NCBI GenBank assembly: GCA_023450745.1
Contig: JAEXGR010000048.1
Coordinates: forward strand, 27,782 to 91,781
Origin: Synergistota bacterium
GTDB taxonomy: Bacteria > Synergistota > Synergistia > Synergistales > Synergistaceae
DNA: 64,000 nucleotides
Direction: 5' to 3'
Every line of letters starts with the position of its first letter. The stretch's first letter is position 1. The translations under genes were made by a program, and so were the position numbers. The notes beneath the pieces are model-generated. The model made no database searches, was not told where the DNA came from, and was given only the letters and a program-made list of their open reading frames with translations. Positions 26,752 to 35,083 of the stretch are shown here, one piece after another.

Positions 26752-27450
26752 ATGAAAATCAGCAGGAAAATTACTATTTTTGCGCTGCTTGCGCTTCTCG
26801 TCGTCGGCGCGGCGCAGGCCGCTTTCGCGGAGACGGCGCACATGAGGCGAATCCGGCTTTCGACCGATCTTATCAATAAGATGGCGAAGGAGCAGGACGC
26901 CGACGCGCTTGCCGACGTTATCAAGTCGGGCAAGGGCGTCGCCATCTTCCCGGCGGTGACGAAGGCGGGGCTCGGTATCGGCGGACAGACCGGCGAGGGC
27001 GTGGTCCTGCTGCGAAAGCCCAACGGCAAATGGAGCGGCCCCGCCTTCATGGGCATCAACGGCGCTTCGATCGGCTTCCAGATCGGCGTGCAATCTGTGG
27101 GGCTCGTACTCGTCATCACCAATGAACAGGGGCTGCGGGCCTTTACGGGAGGCAACAGTTTTAAGCTCGGCGCGGACGTGGCGATCGCCGCCGGCCCAGT
27201 CGGGCGCGACACCTCCGCCGCGACGGACGGACGCGCGAAGGCCTCCATCTACAGCTATTCGATGTCCAAGGGGCTTTTTGCCGGCATCTCCATCGACGGC
27301 TCGGTCATCAACCAGAACCGCGACGCGAACAAGGCCTACTGGGGACGCGACATTTCGGCGGCCAACGCGCTGAAGAAGCCCGCGAGCGATAAACGGATTA
27401 CGCCGCTCGTCAAGGCCCTCAACAATTTGATGAAAAAAGCTCCCAAATAG
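26752..27450 (+). CDS. Secreted SYLF-domain lipid-binding protein, copy 1
   Basis: A 232-aa protein with a signal peptide (ISRKITIFALLALLVVGAAQ). The SYLF/YSC84 domain includes KSGKGVAIFPAVTKAGLGIG, GEGVVLLR, WSGPAFMGINGASIGFQIG, AFTGGNSFKLGADVA and SYSMSKGLFAGISIDGS. ATG at 26752 has GGAGGAAAAGG; it is preferred over upstream in-frame 26683. SYLF proteins bind phosphoinositides in eukaryotes; bacterial members are periplasmic with unknown role. A paralogue follows. The 290 bp upstream are AT-rich promoter sequence with no gene. Confidence 0.88.
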   Translation: MKISRKITIFALLALLVVGAAQAAFAETAHMRRIRLSTDLINKMAKEQDADALADVIKSGKGVAIFPAVTKAGLGIGGQTGEGVVLLRKPNGKWSGPAFMGINGASIGFQIGVQSVGLVLVITNEQGLRAFTGGNSFKLGADVAIAAGPVGRDTSAATDGRAKASIYSYSMSKGLFAGISIDGSVINQNRDANKAYWGRDISAANALKKPASDKRITPLVKALNNLMKKAPK

Positions 27451-27469
27451 GTCCGGCCGCATACGTCAG

Positions 27470-27510
27470 AGAGCCGCTCCCTCGCCGCGCGAAGGGGCGG
27501 TTTTTTTGTT
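27470..27510 (+). terminator. Terminator between the two SYLF genes
   Basis: GCCGCTCCCT and AGGGGCGG form a stem followed by seven T residues. Confidence 0.65.
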
Positions 27511-27634
27511 GGCCAATGCACGCGCACCGTCGATACGGCAATTTTACCGCCCCGCGCAAAGGCAATTTGCCATCTTTGCCGCCCGCGTTCTGAGGTAAAA
27601 CTATAGTCAGAAAACAGGAGAGGGGCAACAGAAC

Positions 27635-28336
27635 ATGAAAAGACTTATCGGACTTTTTTGCTTCATGATAATCGCGGTATTCACCGTCATTTTCGTTAAT
27701 GAGGCTTACGCGGCGGAGAGGCCGCTGTACGTGCGGCGCATCGAGATGGCGGCCGACCTGGTCAACAAGATGGCGCGGCAGGCGGACGCGGCGGGGATGG
27801 CCGACACCATCCGTTCAGCGAAGGGCGTGGCGATATTTCCCAACGTCGCCAAGGCGGGTTTCATAATCGGCGCCGAAGAGGGACAGGGCGTCGTGCTGCT
27901 GCGCACGGAAAACGGCGGTTGGAGCGGACCGGCCTTTATGGGGATTTCGGGCGCTTCGGTCGGTTTTCAGGTCGGGGCGGAGTCAATCGGGCTCGTGTTG
28001 GTGATAAATAACGAAAACGGCCTGCACGCCTTCACCGGCGGCAACAGCTTCAAGCTCGGCGCTGACGTGGCCGTCGCGGCGGGGCCGGTGGGCCGGCAGT
28101 TTGGCGCTTCGACGAACGCGCCGCTTAAGGCCTCCCTTTACAGCTACTCTATGGCCGAGGGGCTTTTCGCGGGGATCTCCGTCAGCGGCTCCGTGATTAA
28201 TCAAAACAGAGACCTCAACCTCGCTTACTGGGGTAAGAGGATGACCGCGCAGCAGGCGCTCGCCGAGCCGGCCACCGGTACGAAAGTACTGCCGCTGGTG
28301 CAGGCGCTGAACGGACTTCTGGAAGGGGAAAAGTAG
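27635..28336 (+). CDS. Secreted SYLF-domain lipid-binding protein, copy 2
   Basis: A 233-aa paralogue of the preceding gene, with the same layout: signal peptide, SAKGVAIFPNVAKAGFIIGA, WSGPAFMGISGASVGFQVG, AFTGGNSFKLGADVA and a closing domain with NQNRDLNLAYWGK. It has its own ribosome site (AGGAGAGGGG) and likely its own promoter because a terminator separates the copies. Tandem duplication is evident. Confidence 0.88.
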   Translation: MKRLIGLFCFMIIAVFTVIFVNEAYAAERPLYVRRIEMAADLVNKMARQADAAGMADTIRSAKGVAIFPNVAKAGFIIGAEEGQGVVLLRTENGGWSGPAFMGISGASVGFQVGAESIGLVLVINNENGLHAFTGGNSFKLGADVAVAAGPVGRQFGASTNAPLKASLYSYSMAEGLFAGISVSGSVINQNRDLNLAYWGKRMTAQQALAEPATGTKVLPLVQALNGLLEGEK

Positions 28337-28394
28337 AAAAATACAGCGCCTCGCAACAAAAACGGCGCTTTAAATATACAGGAACCAGGCAGCG

Positions 28395-28445
28395 AAGCGG
28401 GAATATCCTTTCGTCAAACGTAAGCGAATATTCCCGCTTTTTTGC
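28395..28445. terminator. Bidirectional terminator between SYLF copy 2 and pstB
   Basis: AAGCGGGAATAT pairs perfectly with ATATTCCCGCTT, with T-run downstream on the plus strand. It separates convergent genes. Confidence 0.85.
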
Positions 28446-28454
28446 GGCGTCTCT

Positions 28455-29213
28455 TTAAAGCAGCTCCTCCAAAAACCCCTCCGCCGCCTCGCCGCGCGGA
28501 ATTTCCTCCCGCTCAAGCTCGTTTATAACGCGGCCGCAGCTCAGGATCTTGAAGCGCGCGCCGAGCCGCCGCGCCTGCGCGAGGCTGTGCGAGACCATGA
28601 TCACCGGTATTCGTTCTTTCAGTTTGTCCAGGTGCTCCTCGATCAGCTCCGCTGACTTTTTGTCAAGCGAAGCCGTCGGTTCGTCAAGCAGAAGGATGTC
28701 GGGTTCGAGCGCGAGCGTTCGCGCAAGGCACATCCGCTGCTGCTGACCGCCGGAAAAACTTGCGGCGTGCTGGTTTAAGCGGTCTTTCACCTCATCCCAG
28801 AGGCCGACGTCGCGCAGGCTTTTTTCCATGCGAAGCTCGGCCTCCTCCCTTTTCAGCCCCAACGTCAGCTCAAGCGGGAGCGTCATGTTTTTCCGCAGGG
28901 AGAGCGGCAGGGGGTTAGGGCTCTGAAAGACCATGCCGACACTGCGTCTGATCAGCGTTAAATCAGGTGCCTCGCTGCCGTAAATCGATTTCATACCGCC
29001 TGCTATCGAAAGCCGCACGTCTCCCTCTCCCGAATATCCCGCAAAGCTTTCATTCAGCCGGTTCAGAGCGCGCAGCAGCGTCGTCTTGCCGGAGCCGGAA
29101 CGCCCCAGCAGGACGGTGACGCCGCGGCGCGGAATGTCAGCCGTAATGCCGTGCAGCACCTCTTCGCCGTTAAAAGAGACGCATAGTCCCCTTATCTCAG
29201 CGCAATTTTCCAT
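28455..29213 (-). CDS. pstB: Phosphate ABC transporter ATP-binding protein
   Basis: A 252-aa ABC ATPase: Walker A GRSGSGKTT, Q-loop FQSPNPLP, signature FSGGQQQR, Walker B ILLLDEPTA and the switch His in MVSHSL. It powers the PstCA permease. It lies 4 bp after pstA and ends the pstSCAB operon. The sequence is more divergent than typical PstB, so the assignment depends partly on context. Confidence 0.88.
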   Translation of the reverse strand: MENCAEIRGLCVSFNGEEVLHGITADIPRRGVTVLLGRSGSGKTTLLRALNRLNESFAGYSGEGDVRLSIAGGMKSIYGSEAPDLTLIRRSVGMVFQSPNPLPLSLRKNMTLPLELTLGLKREEAELRMEKSLRDVGLWDEVKDRLNQHAASFSGGQQQRMCLARTLALEPDILLLDEPTASLDKKSAELIEEHLDKLKERIPVIMVSHSLAQARRLGARFKILSCGRVINELEREEIPRGEAAEGFLEELL

Positions 29214-29217
29214 GACG

Positions 29218-30096
29218 TCAATATATCCCCTTCCAGCGGCGCTCCATGCCTCTCTGGCAGAGCCAGGCGACCCCCATCAAAAAGGCGGAGAGCAGCAATA
29301 AAACCAGCGAGGCGCCGAATCCGCGCAGCAGTTCGCTTTCGTCGGCATACTGCGCCGCGGTGTAATAGATCAAAAACGGCAGCGCTTCAAACTTGGCGGC
29401 GAGGCCCGCCGGCAGCCCCGAATTCACAACCACTCCCGTCAGCATTATCACGGCGGTATCCTCCGCCGCGCGCCCCATTGAGAGAATTATCCCGCCGAGT
29501 ATGCCGCGCGCGGCGGCGGGGACCAGCAGGCGGCGCAGAATTTGATTTTCGGAAAAACCCAGCGAGGCGCCCGTTAATTCGAGCATCGGCGGCAGGCTCT
29601 CCAGTGAAGAGCGCGTCGTTACGACCAGCGCCGGCATCACGAGCAGCGCAAGGCAAAAGGCGGCTAGAGAAATGCTCGTCGTCGCGTCCGGCGCGAACGT
29701 ATGCCGCAGCGCAAGAATCAGAACGAAGCCGAACAGCCCCATGACGATCGAAGGTACGCTCGCGAGCAGGTCTATGGCAAGCGACAGATTTTCCTTCGCG
29801 CGGCCCCTCGCGAAACGCGCGAGATAAATGCCGCAGCCGATACCCGGAAGCGCCGCCATGAGCATTGTGAGGGCGACGAGACAGAAGGTCCCCGCGAAAG
29901 CCGGCCAGATGCCGTCCCATACCGGGCGAAGCCCCATTATCGCCTCATAGGCGGGAGTGTCGCCAAAAAATAGCGGCCGCCCCAGAACGGGAAGCCCCTT
30001 GTCGAGGAGGAAAAAAATCAGCGCCCCGCAGGCTCCAAGCACATATGCCGCCCCGGCGACGGCGATTATTCCGCAAAGGGTCAGCCGTCTTTTCAT
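29218..30096 (-). CDS. pstA: Phosphate ABC transporter permease PstA
   Basis: A 292-aa inner-membrane permease with about six hydrophobic segments. The binding-protein-dependent permease loop reads GASLGFSENQILRRLLVPAA followed by GIILSMGRAAEDTAVIMLTG. It overlaps pstC by ATGA. It forms the channel with PstC. Confidence 0.9.
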   Translation of the reverse strand: MKRRLTLCGIIAVAGAAYVLGACGALIFFLLDKGLPVLGRPLFFGDTPAYEAIMGLRPVWDGIWPAFAGTFCLVALTMLMAALPGIGCGIYLARFARGRAKENLSLAIDLLASVPSIVMGLFGFVLILALRHTFAPDATTSISLAAFCLALLVMPALVVTTRSSLESLPPMLELTGASLGFSENQILRRLLVPAAARGILGGIILSMGRAAEDTAVIMLTGVVVNSGLPAGLAAKFEALPFLIYYTAAQYADESELLRGFGASLVLLLLSAFLMGVAWLCQRGMERRWKGIY

Positions 30097-30938
30097 CGCG
30101 TCTTCCTCGCGCGCAGCATCCTGAAGAGGATATTCGCCCCGGTGCTCAGCGCAAGCAGGATGCCGCCGGCGACAAAGAGAGAATAGTAGGCCGTGCCGCC
30201 GACGTCCGAGGAGAGCACGAGCCCGATATGCGCCGTCAGCGTCCGGACCGCTTCAAAGGGCGACGCCGGATACTGCACGGCGTTTCCGGCCAGCATCGTC
30301 GGGACCATCGTATCCCCCGCCGCGCGTCCGAAACCCAAAAGCGCCGCGCCCCACAGCCATTCCCGCGAGGCCGGCAGCACGACGTAGACGAGATGTTCGG
30401 CGCGCGAGAGGCCGAGAGATTCGGCTGTCAGGCGGCTCTCCCGCGCCACCTGGGCCACGGCGCCCTCCATCGTCAGCACCATCGTCGGCGTAATAAGCAG
30501 CGAGAGAACGAGCGTGGCTGTGAACCACGAGAAGCCCGAACCGCCGAGCCCGTCGCGTATCAGCGGCACGAGCAGGAAGACCGAAGCGAAGCCGTAGACG
30601 ACCGTGGGGATCGCCGTCATGAGGCGAAGCAGCGACGAAAGCAGCGAGGCACTGTATTTTTCACCAAAGCCGTGTATATAGCAGACGCAGCCGAAGGCGA
30701 TCAGCCAACCCACGGCCAACGAAGAAAACGAAAGCGCGACGGTCGCCGCGATCATCGGCAAAATGCCGAAGTCCTGAGTTTCGGGGTGCCAGATGGAGGT
30801 AAAAAGCGTTGGCCCGCCCATAAAAAGCCCTTCCGCAGCACAGAAGGTGATAAAGACGAAAACGGTCGCCAGAAGCGCCGCTACATATAACGCCGAGGCG
30901 CGCAGCCAGAGCGGGGTGTTTGGTGAATCCATCATCAT
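30093..30938 (-). CDS. pstC: Phosphate ABC transporter permease PstC
   Basis: A 281-aa permease with six hydrophobic segments. The conserved EAA-type loop is SLGLSRAEHLVYVVLPASRE, followed by GFGRAAGDTMVPTMLAGNAV. It is separated from pstS by 59 bp that contain a GC-rich hairpin. Confidence 0.9.
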   Translation of the reverse strand: MMMDSPNTPLWLRASALYVAALLATVFVFITFCAAEGLFMGGPTLFTSIWHPETQDFGILPMIAATVALSFSSLAVGWLIAFGCVCYIHGFGEKYSASLLSSLLRLMTAIPTVVYGFASVFLLVPLIRDGLGGSGFSWFTATLVLSLLITPTMVLTMEGAVAQVARESRLTAESLGLSRAEHLVYVVLPASREWLWGAALLGFGRAAGDTMVPTMLAGNAVQYPASPFEAVRTLTAHIGLVLSSDVGGTAYYSLFVAGGILLALSTGANILFRMLRARKTR

Positions 30939-30959
30939 AGACCGCCTGTGGGCAAGCGG

Positions 30960-30986
30960 GGCGCCGAAAGGGGTTTTTCCGGCGCC
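30960..30986 (-). other. Intercistronic hairpin between pstS and pstC
   Basis: GGCGCCG and CGGCGCC form a 7-bp stem with a 13-nt loop and no T-run. It probably protects pstS mRNA or partly attenuates pstCAB. Confidence 0.5.
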
Positions 30987-30997
30987 TCGCAGGATTT

Positions 30998-31825
30998 TTA
31001 CTTCTTCCGCGGAAGCGGGATATAGCCGCTGTCCTTGATTATCTGCGCGCCTTCGGGCGAATAGATGTAGTCGATGAAGAGCGCCGTGAGGCCCGCCGGC
31101 TTGCCCTTAGTGTTCATGAACAGGTCGCGCACGACGGTATACTTGCCGCTCGCGGCGTTTTCCTGCGTCGCCGTCATTCCCGCGAGCTTAGGAGCCTTGA
31201 CCGACTTGTCGATATGGCCGATGCCCACATAGCCGATCGCGCGCGGGTCTTTCGCCACCGCGGTCTTCATCGCGCCGTTGGAATTGACGACGTTGGCCTT
31301 TGCCGTGACGCTGTTTTTCTTGATCGCCTTGTCGGTGAAAACTTCGCGAGTGCCGCTGCCGTCCTCGCGCACATAGAGGTTGATCTCCGCGTCTTCGCCG
31401 CCGACCTCTTTCCAGTTGGTGACCTTACCCGCGTAGATGTCGATTAGCTGCTCGAAGGAGAGCTCTCCCACCTTGTTGGCGGGGTTCACGACGACCGCGA
31501 CGCCGTCGATCGCGAAGGGGAAGGTCTCGAGGCCGTACTTCTCGACTTCGTCCTTCTTCAGCGGGCGGCCGGTATTGCCGATCTCCACGAGTCCTTCGCC
31601 CACCTGCTTCACGCCTACGCCGGAACCGCCGCCGGCGACGGTGATGCGAATGTCGGGGTTCGCGCCCATAATGCGCTTCGCCGCCTCCCGCATGACGGGA
31701 ATGTGCGCCGTACCGCCGGCGATATCGATCTTACCCTTCTGTCCTTTGAAGACGTCCAGCGGGGAGGCCGCAAAGGCCGTGGCCGCAAAGAGACATACTA
31801 CTGCCGCGATGAGAAACTTCTTCAT
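30998..31825 (-). CDS. pstS: Phosphate-binding protein PstS family
   Basis: A 275-aa periplasmic protein with a signal peptide (MKKFLIAAVVCLFAATAFAA). PstS signatures are VAGGGSGVGVKQVGEGLVEI (phosphate-loop region), NTGRPL, TNWKEVGGEDAEINLYVRED and GSGTREVFT. It captures phosphate for PstCAB. It is the first gene of the operon; a weak Pho-box-like sequence lies about 75 bp upstream. Confidence 0.92.
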   Translation of the reverse strand: MKKFLIAAVVCLFAATAFAASPLDVFKGQKGKIDIAGGTAHIPVMREAAKRIMGANPDIRITVAGGGSGVGVKQVGEGLVEIGNTGRPLKKDEVEKYGLETFPFAIDGVAVVVNPANKVGELSFEQLIDIYAGKVTNWKEVGGEDAEINLYVREDGSGTREVFTDKAIKKNSVTAKANVVNSNGAMKTAVAKDPRAIGYVGIGHIDKSVKAPKLAGMTATQENAASGKYTVVRDLFMNTKGKPAGLTALFIDYIYSPEGAQIIKDSGYIPLPRKK

Positions 31826-31896
31826 GGTGCAAAACCACTCCTCAGTATTTTTTTCTATTGATTTGATTGATGTCCTATTAGCCGCGAAAGACTAAA

Positions 31897-31914
31897 TGAC
31901 AGACCAACGATTGG
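31897..31914 (-). promoter_or_regulatory. Weak Pho-box-like sequence upstream of pstS
   Basis: On the minus strand one perfect CTGTCAT half-site is preceded, after a 4-bp spacer, by CAATCGT, a 4/7 match. Only the half-site is convincing. The 447-bp region between pstS and mscL otherwise contains a hairpin terminator and no gene. Confidence 0.3.
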
Positions 31915-32206
31915 CAGCCGCCGCCGGGGCGCTGCCATCTCGAAAACGCAACAATGCAGGGGGGAGAATTTTATATCAGGAGGCCGGAATCTTTATCTGG
32001 CCGGAAGTAAAGGCTCGGCGAAAAAAGAGCGTCCGGCGGCCGTGCAATGCATCCCGTGCATTTTATCAGCGCTAGATCACGTCATCTTTTTCCACCGTCC
32101 TTAAAATCGTTACATTATGTTTATCTATGTAATATCACACTGAACCCGCTAAATGTCAATGTATTTTTCTGGCGTAAAGTTAGAATTTAGGCGGAGCGAC
32201 AAAAAT

Positions 32207-32250
32207 AAAGGAGGGTCCCTCTTTTCGCGAAAGGACTCTCCCTGTTTTTT
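32207..32250 (-). terminator. Terminator of mscL
   Basis: On the minus strand GGAGAGTCC pairs with GGACCCTCC (one mismatch) around a 13-nt loop, followed by a T-rich stretch. Confidence 0.65.
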
Positions 32251-32272
32251 GCCTGCCGTCAATGACGCGCCG

Positions 32273-32710
32273 CTACAATTCTGAGGTGCAGTGCGGACAG
32301 CGCGTCGCCCGCTCGTCGATCTCCGTAAAGCAGCGGGGGCAGAGGCGCGGCGGCTTCTCCGGCTTGGGCGCTTCGGGCCGCCGCAGCCGGTTTGCGAATT
32401 TGACGATCATGAAGATGGCCCACGCCTGAATGAGAAAATTGATCACGGTGTTGATAAAAAGACCGTAGGCGACGACGGGGATGTTCTGCGCCTGAGCTTC
32501 GGCGAGCGTCGCCGCCGGCGTGCCCGAAAGGTTGACGAAGAGGTTGGAAAAGTCGATGCCTCCCGCCAACAGTCCGATCGGCGGCATGAGAACGTCGTTG
32601 ACGAGCGAGGTGACGATCTTCCCAAAGGCCGCGCCGATGATGACGCCGACCGCCATATCCATAACGTTGCCGCGCACCGCGAATTCTTTAAAGTCCTTGA
32701 GCCATGTCAT
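32273..32710 (-). CDS. mscL: Large-conductance mechanosensitive channel with C-terminal zinc ribbon
   Basis: A 145-aa MscL. The first membrane helix follows FKEFAVRGNVMDMAVGVIIG and the second lies near LFINTVINFLIQAWAIFMIV. After the usual cytoplasmic helix a Cys4 ribbon is appended: CPRC then CPHC, with 12 residues between the pairs. It opens under membrane tension as an osmotic safety valve. The ribbon could bind zinc and gate or stabilise the pentamer (inference). Confidence 0.93.
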   Translation of the reverse strand: MTWLKDFKEFAVRGNVMDMAVGVIIGAAFGKIVTSLVNDVLMPPIGLLAGGIDFSNLFVNLSGTPAATLAEAQAQNIPVVAYGLFINTVINFLIQAWAIFMIVKFANRLRRPEAPKPEKPPRLCPRCFTEIDERATRCPHCTSEL

Positions 32711-32832
32711 AAAAAACCCCTCCCGTAAAATAGAACGCTACGTAAACCTTCGTTATTTTACGATAAAAATTAGAGGCGCGCGATGAGAGGATAACGTATT
32801 TATGAAAAAGTATAGAAATTTTTTACAAAACA

Positions 32833-32880
32833 AAATCAGAACTATGTGTCGTTATCATGTGCCGCACATAGTTCTGATTT
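32833..32880 (-). terminator. Very strong hairpin terminator
   Basis: A perfect 16-bp inverted repeat (AAATCAGAACTATGTG / CACATAGTTCTGATTT) with a 16-nt loop and T-runs on both sides. It is just downstream of the Cys-rich gene on the minus strand and also faces mscL's upstream region. Confidence 0.8.
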
Positions 32881-32897
32881 TTATCTGGAGAAATATT

Positions 32898-33263
32898 TTA
32901 ACAATTACACCCAGTACAGCCGCCGCAGGCGTCGGTGCGCGTACCGGAACAGCCCTCCGGCTTTGCCTTGGGCTGCGGCGTGTGGTGATGACAGCCGCCG
33001 CCCTCCGTCATCATCTCGTATATCGGGAGGTAGGCGGAGACGATAGCCGCGACATTTTCACGGCAGCCGCGTCCCGAGGGATTGCGCGCCGCGCATTCGT
33101 TGTCCGTGCAGAGCGGCACCGCCTTGGCCATCGCCTCATAGTCGTGAGCGCCCTCCATGATTGCGTTGAGGATCATATTCTTCGTCGTTCCTGTGACGGT
33201 ACAGACGGGCGTGTCGGCCCGCGCGTCGCGCCAGAGGCTTTCCAAGTCTATCATGAACTTCAT
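32898..33263 (-). CDS. Cys-rich BFD-like iron-sulfur protein
   Basis: About 121 aa, starting at ATG 33263 just after AGGAGGGG; in-frame sequence upstream belongs to a repeat element. The N-terminal part (TKNMILNAIMEGAHDYEAMA then LCTDNECAARNPSGRGC) resembles a variant bacterioferredoxin-associated [2Fe-2S] domain. The last 30 residues are very Cys/His-rich (GGGCHHH, then ACGGCTGCNC). Around ten Cys in all suggest metal binding. Exact role unknown. Confidence 0.6.
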   Translation of the reverse strand: MKFMIDLESLWRDARADTPVCTVTGTTKNMILNAIMEGAHDYEAMAKAVPLCTDNECAARNPSGRGCRENVAAIVSAYLPIYEMMTEGGGCHHHTPQPKAKPEGCSGTRTDACGGCTGCNC

Positions 33264-33312
33264 TCCCCTCCTGTTTTTTGCTATATTATAGCCTATCGGC
33301 GTCGCGGTTGGC

Positions 33313-33506
33313 TTAAGGAGCCGCTGATTATATGCGCCGTTCGCGTCACGCAGCAGGCCCCGACCGTCGCTCCAACGTATCAATATACGCCTCCGCGCCG
33401 CTCTGAACCTGCTGCGTTTAGCGCTTGGCACATCTAATCAGCGGGACGTACGCTGGTTATTATTCCGGCTGATTTTCAATTAATCAGCTAATCAGCGTTT
33501 CCTTAA
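33313..33506. mobile_element. MITE-like 194-bp palindromic element
   Basis: TTAAGGAGCCGCTGATTA (33313-33330) and TAATCAGCGTTTCCTTAA (33489-33506) are terminal inverted repeats matching at 16 of 18 positions, and both ends carry TTAA. Inside are two further perfect inverted repeats: CCGCTGATTA/TAATCAGCGG (33321/33435) and ACGCAGCAGG/CCTGCTGCGT (33348/33408). No ORF of its own. This fits a non-autonomous miniature element or large hairpin repeat. It fills the gap between the Cys-rich gene and the GNAT gene. Confidence 0.55.
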
Positions 33507-33551
33507 TAAAAATGGGGCCGGCCCACGGCAAAAAAGTAAAGAGAGGCAAAG

Positions 33552-34103
33552 ATGATGATCGAAACTGAGCGGCTTGTCATGAGAAAGATAACGGCGGCGG
33601 ACTTTGAGGCCGTCTCCAGGATACTGGGGGATGCCGAGGTAATGTATGCTTGGGAACACGGCTTTTCCGAAGCGGAAGCGCGCCGGTGGCTCGGCGAAAA
33701 TATTTCCCGGTACGAGAGCGACGGTTTCAGCTATCTTGCCGCCGTCGAGAAAACGAGCGGGGAAATAATCGGCTTCATCGGTCCGCTGATAGAGACTATC
33801 GAGGGACGCCGCCATATCGGCGTCGCCTATATATTAAAAAAAGAACGCTGGGGCGGCGGCTACGCCGCCGAAGGCACGCTGGCCTATGCCTTTGAGCGGC
33901 TGGGCGCGGAACGGGTGATCGCCGAAATACGCCCGGAGAACGACGCCTCACGCCGCGTCGCCGAGCGCCTGGGCATGGAAATAGAGGGGCGCTTTATAAA
34001 ACATTATCATGGAAAGGAGATGCCCCATCTCATCTACGCCATATCGAAGGAAAAATGGACGGAAGCTTGCAATCCGCAGCCTCCGTCCGCGTCATCCGCT
34101 TAA
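33552..34103 (+). CDS. GNAT acetyltransferase (RimJ/RimL type)
   Basis: A 183-aa protein beginning with the RimL-type ETERLVMRKITAADFEAV. It contains WGGGYAAEGTLAYAFERLGA (acetyl-CoA loop) and ENDASRRVAERLGME. It transfers acetyl from acetyl-CoA to an N-terminal amine or small amine; target unknown. Its 3' end overlaps the convergent gene by 4 bases. Confidence 0.88.
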   Translation: MMIETERLVMRKITAADFEAVSRILGDAEVMYAWEHGFSEAEARRWLGENISRYESDGFSYLAAVEKTSGEIIGFIGPLIETIEGRRHIGVAYILKKERWGGGYAAEGTLAYAFERLGAERVIAEIRPENDASRRVAERLGMEIEGRFIKHYHGKEMPHLIYAISKEKWTEACNPQPPSASSA

Positions 34104-34864
34104 ATATCTTCCGTCAGCGAGCAGATCGGCACCTTGTCGATCACCTTGAAGCCGTAGTTGATGTAGAAGGGCAGTCCCGCCTCCGTCGCGAGCAGCACGA
34201 GCGGCTTGCCCTTGTGCGCGAGCGCCGCCGTGAGTCCGTCCATCAGCCGCGCGGCAAAGCCGCGGCGGCGGTATTCCGGCAGAGTGGCGAAATAATAAAG
34301 CCCCACGGTGTTGGCTGTTTCATGGATGAGCGCCGTCGAAAGATATTTGCCCTCGTCGGATTCGACGGCAAAGGCCCTGTTCATCTCATATGCGGCAAGG
34401 TAGGCCCCGTAAGTCTTATAAGAGGCAGCGGCCTCTCCCCCTTCGCCGCCAAAGGCGTACCAGGCGGCTTCTCCCCATTTTAGCGCGTCTTTTTCTGTGA
34501 CGGCGGCAACGCCGTCCGGCAGGGAGCCGCTCTGCATATTTTCGGGAGGCAGATACATCGCGGTGTATATCCGGCGGCGCATCAATCCTTTGTCCTCGAA
34601 TGCCTGCGCAAGGCTGTAGGGCGTCTGCGGCAGCCAGGGAGCGACGAAATCCGCGCGGCGGCCGCCGAAAAACGAAATTGCCGCCGCTACGTCGGCGTGT
34701 TCTGCGCCCTCGCCAAAGATCGCGTAATTTTCGCCGGCGTATGGCTGCCCGCTTGCCGCGGCAAGCGACGGGGACTTGAATGAGAGCGTCGAGCCTCCCG
34801 GCGCGCCGCCGAGCATCGCCGCGAAAGAAAAAAAGTTTTCATCAAAAGCCTGTAATCTATCCAT
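34100..34864 (-). CDS. GNAT-family N-acetyltransferase
   Basis: A 254-aa protein whose C-terminal half is a GNAT domain with YYFATLPEYRRRGFAARLMD (acetyl-CoA loop) and LATEAGLPFYINYGFKVID. The N-terminal 120 residues are a less conserved partner domain. Substrate unknown. Confidence 0.8.
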   Translation of the reverse strand: MDRLQAFDENFFSFAAMLGGAPGGSTLSFKSPSLAAASGQPYAGENYAIFGEGAEHADVAAAISFFGGRRADFVAPWLPQTPYSLAQAFEDKGLMRRRIYTAMYLPPENMQSGSLPDGVAAVTEKDALKWGEAAWYAFGGEGGEAAASYKTYGAYLAAYEMNRAFAVESDEGKYLSTALIHETANTVGLYYFATLPEYRRRGFAARLMDGLTAALAHKGKPLVLLATEAGLPFYINYGFKVIDKVPICSLTEDI

Positions 34865-35083
34865 AAAAAATACCTCTCTTGTCTATATTTCATCCTCTTA
34901 TAATTAAATAGCTTAAGTCTAAAAACAACAAGCGCGGATTACAGATTTCGCGCAAAACGGCGGTTGGCGGGGCAAAATCAACGGGCGCGGTTTTCCGCCG
35001 GCCGCCAATACCCGGAGGCGTCGTCTTACCCTATAATTCTAACTGTTAACGGTCTTTGCCATGCCCAAGGGAGGAGAATACGG

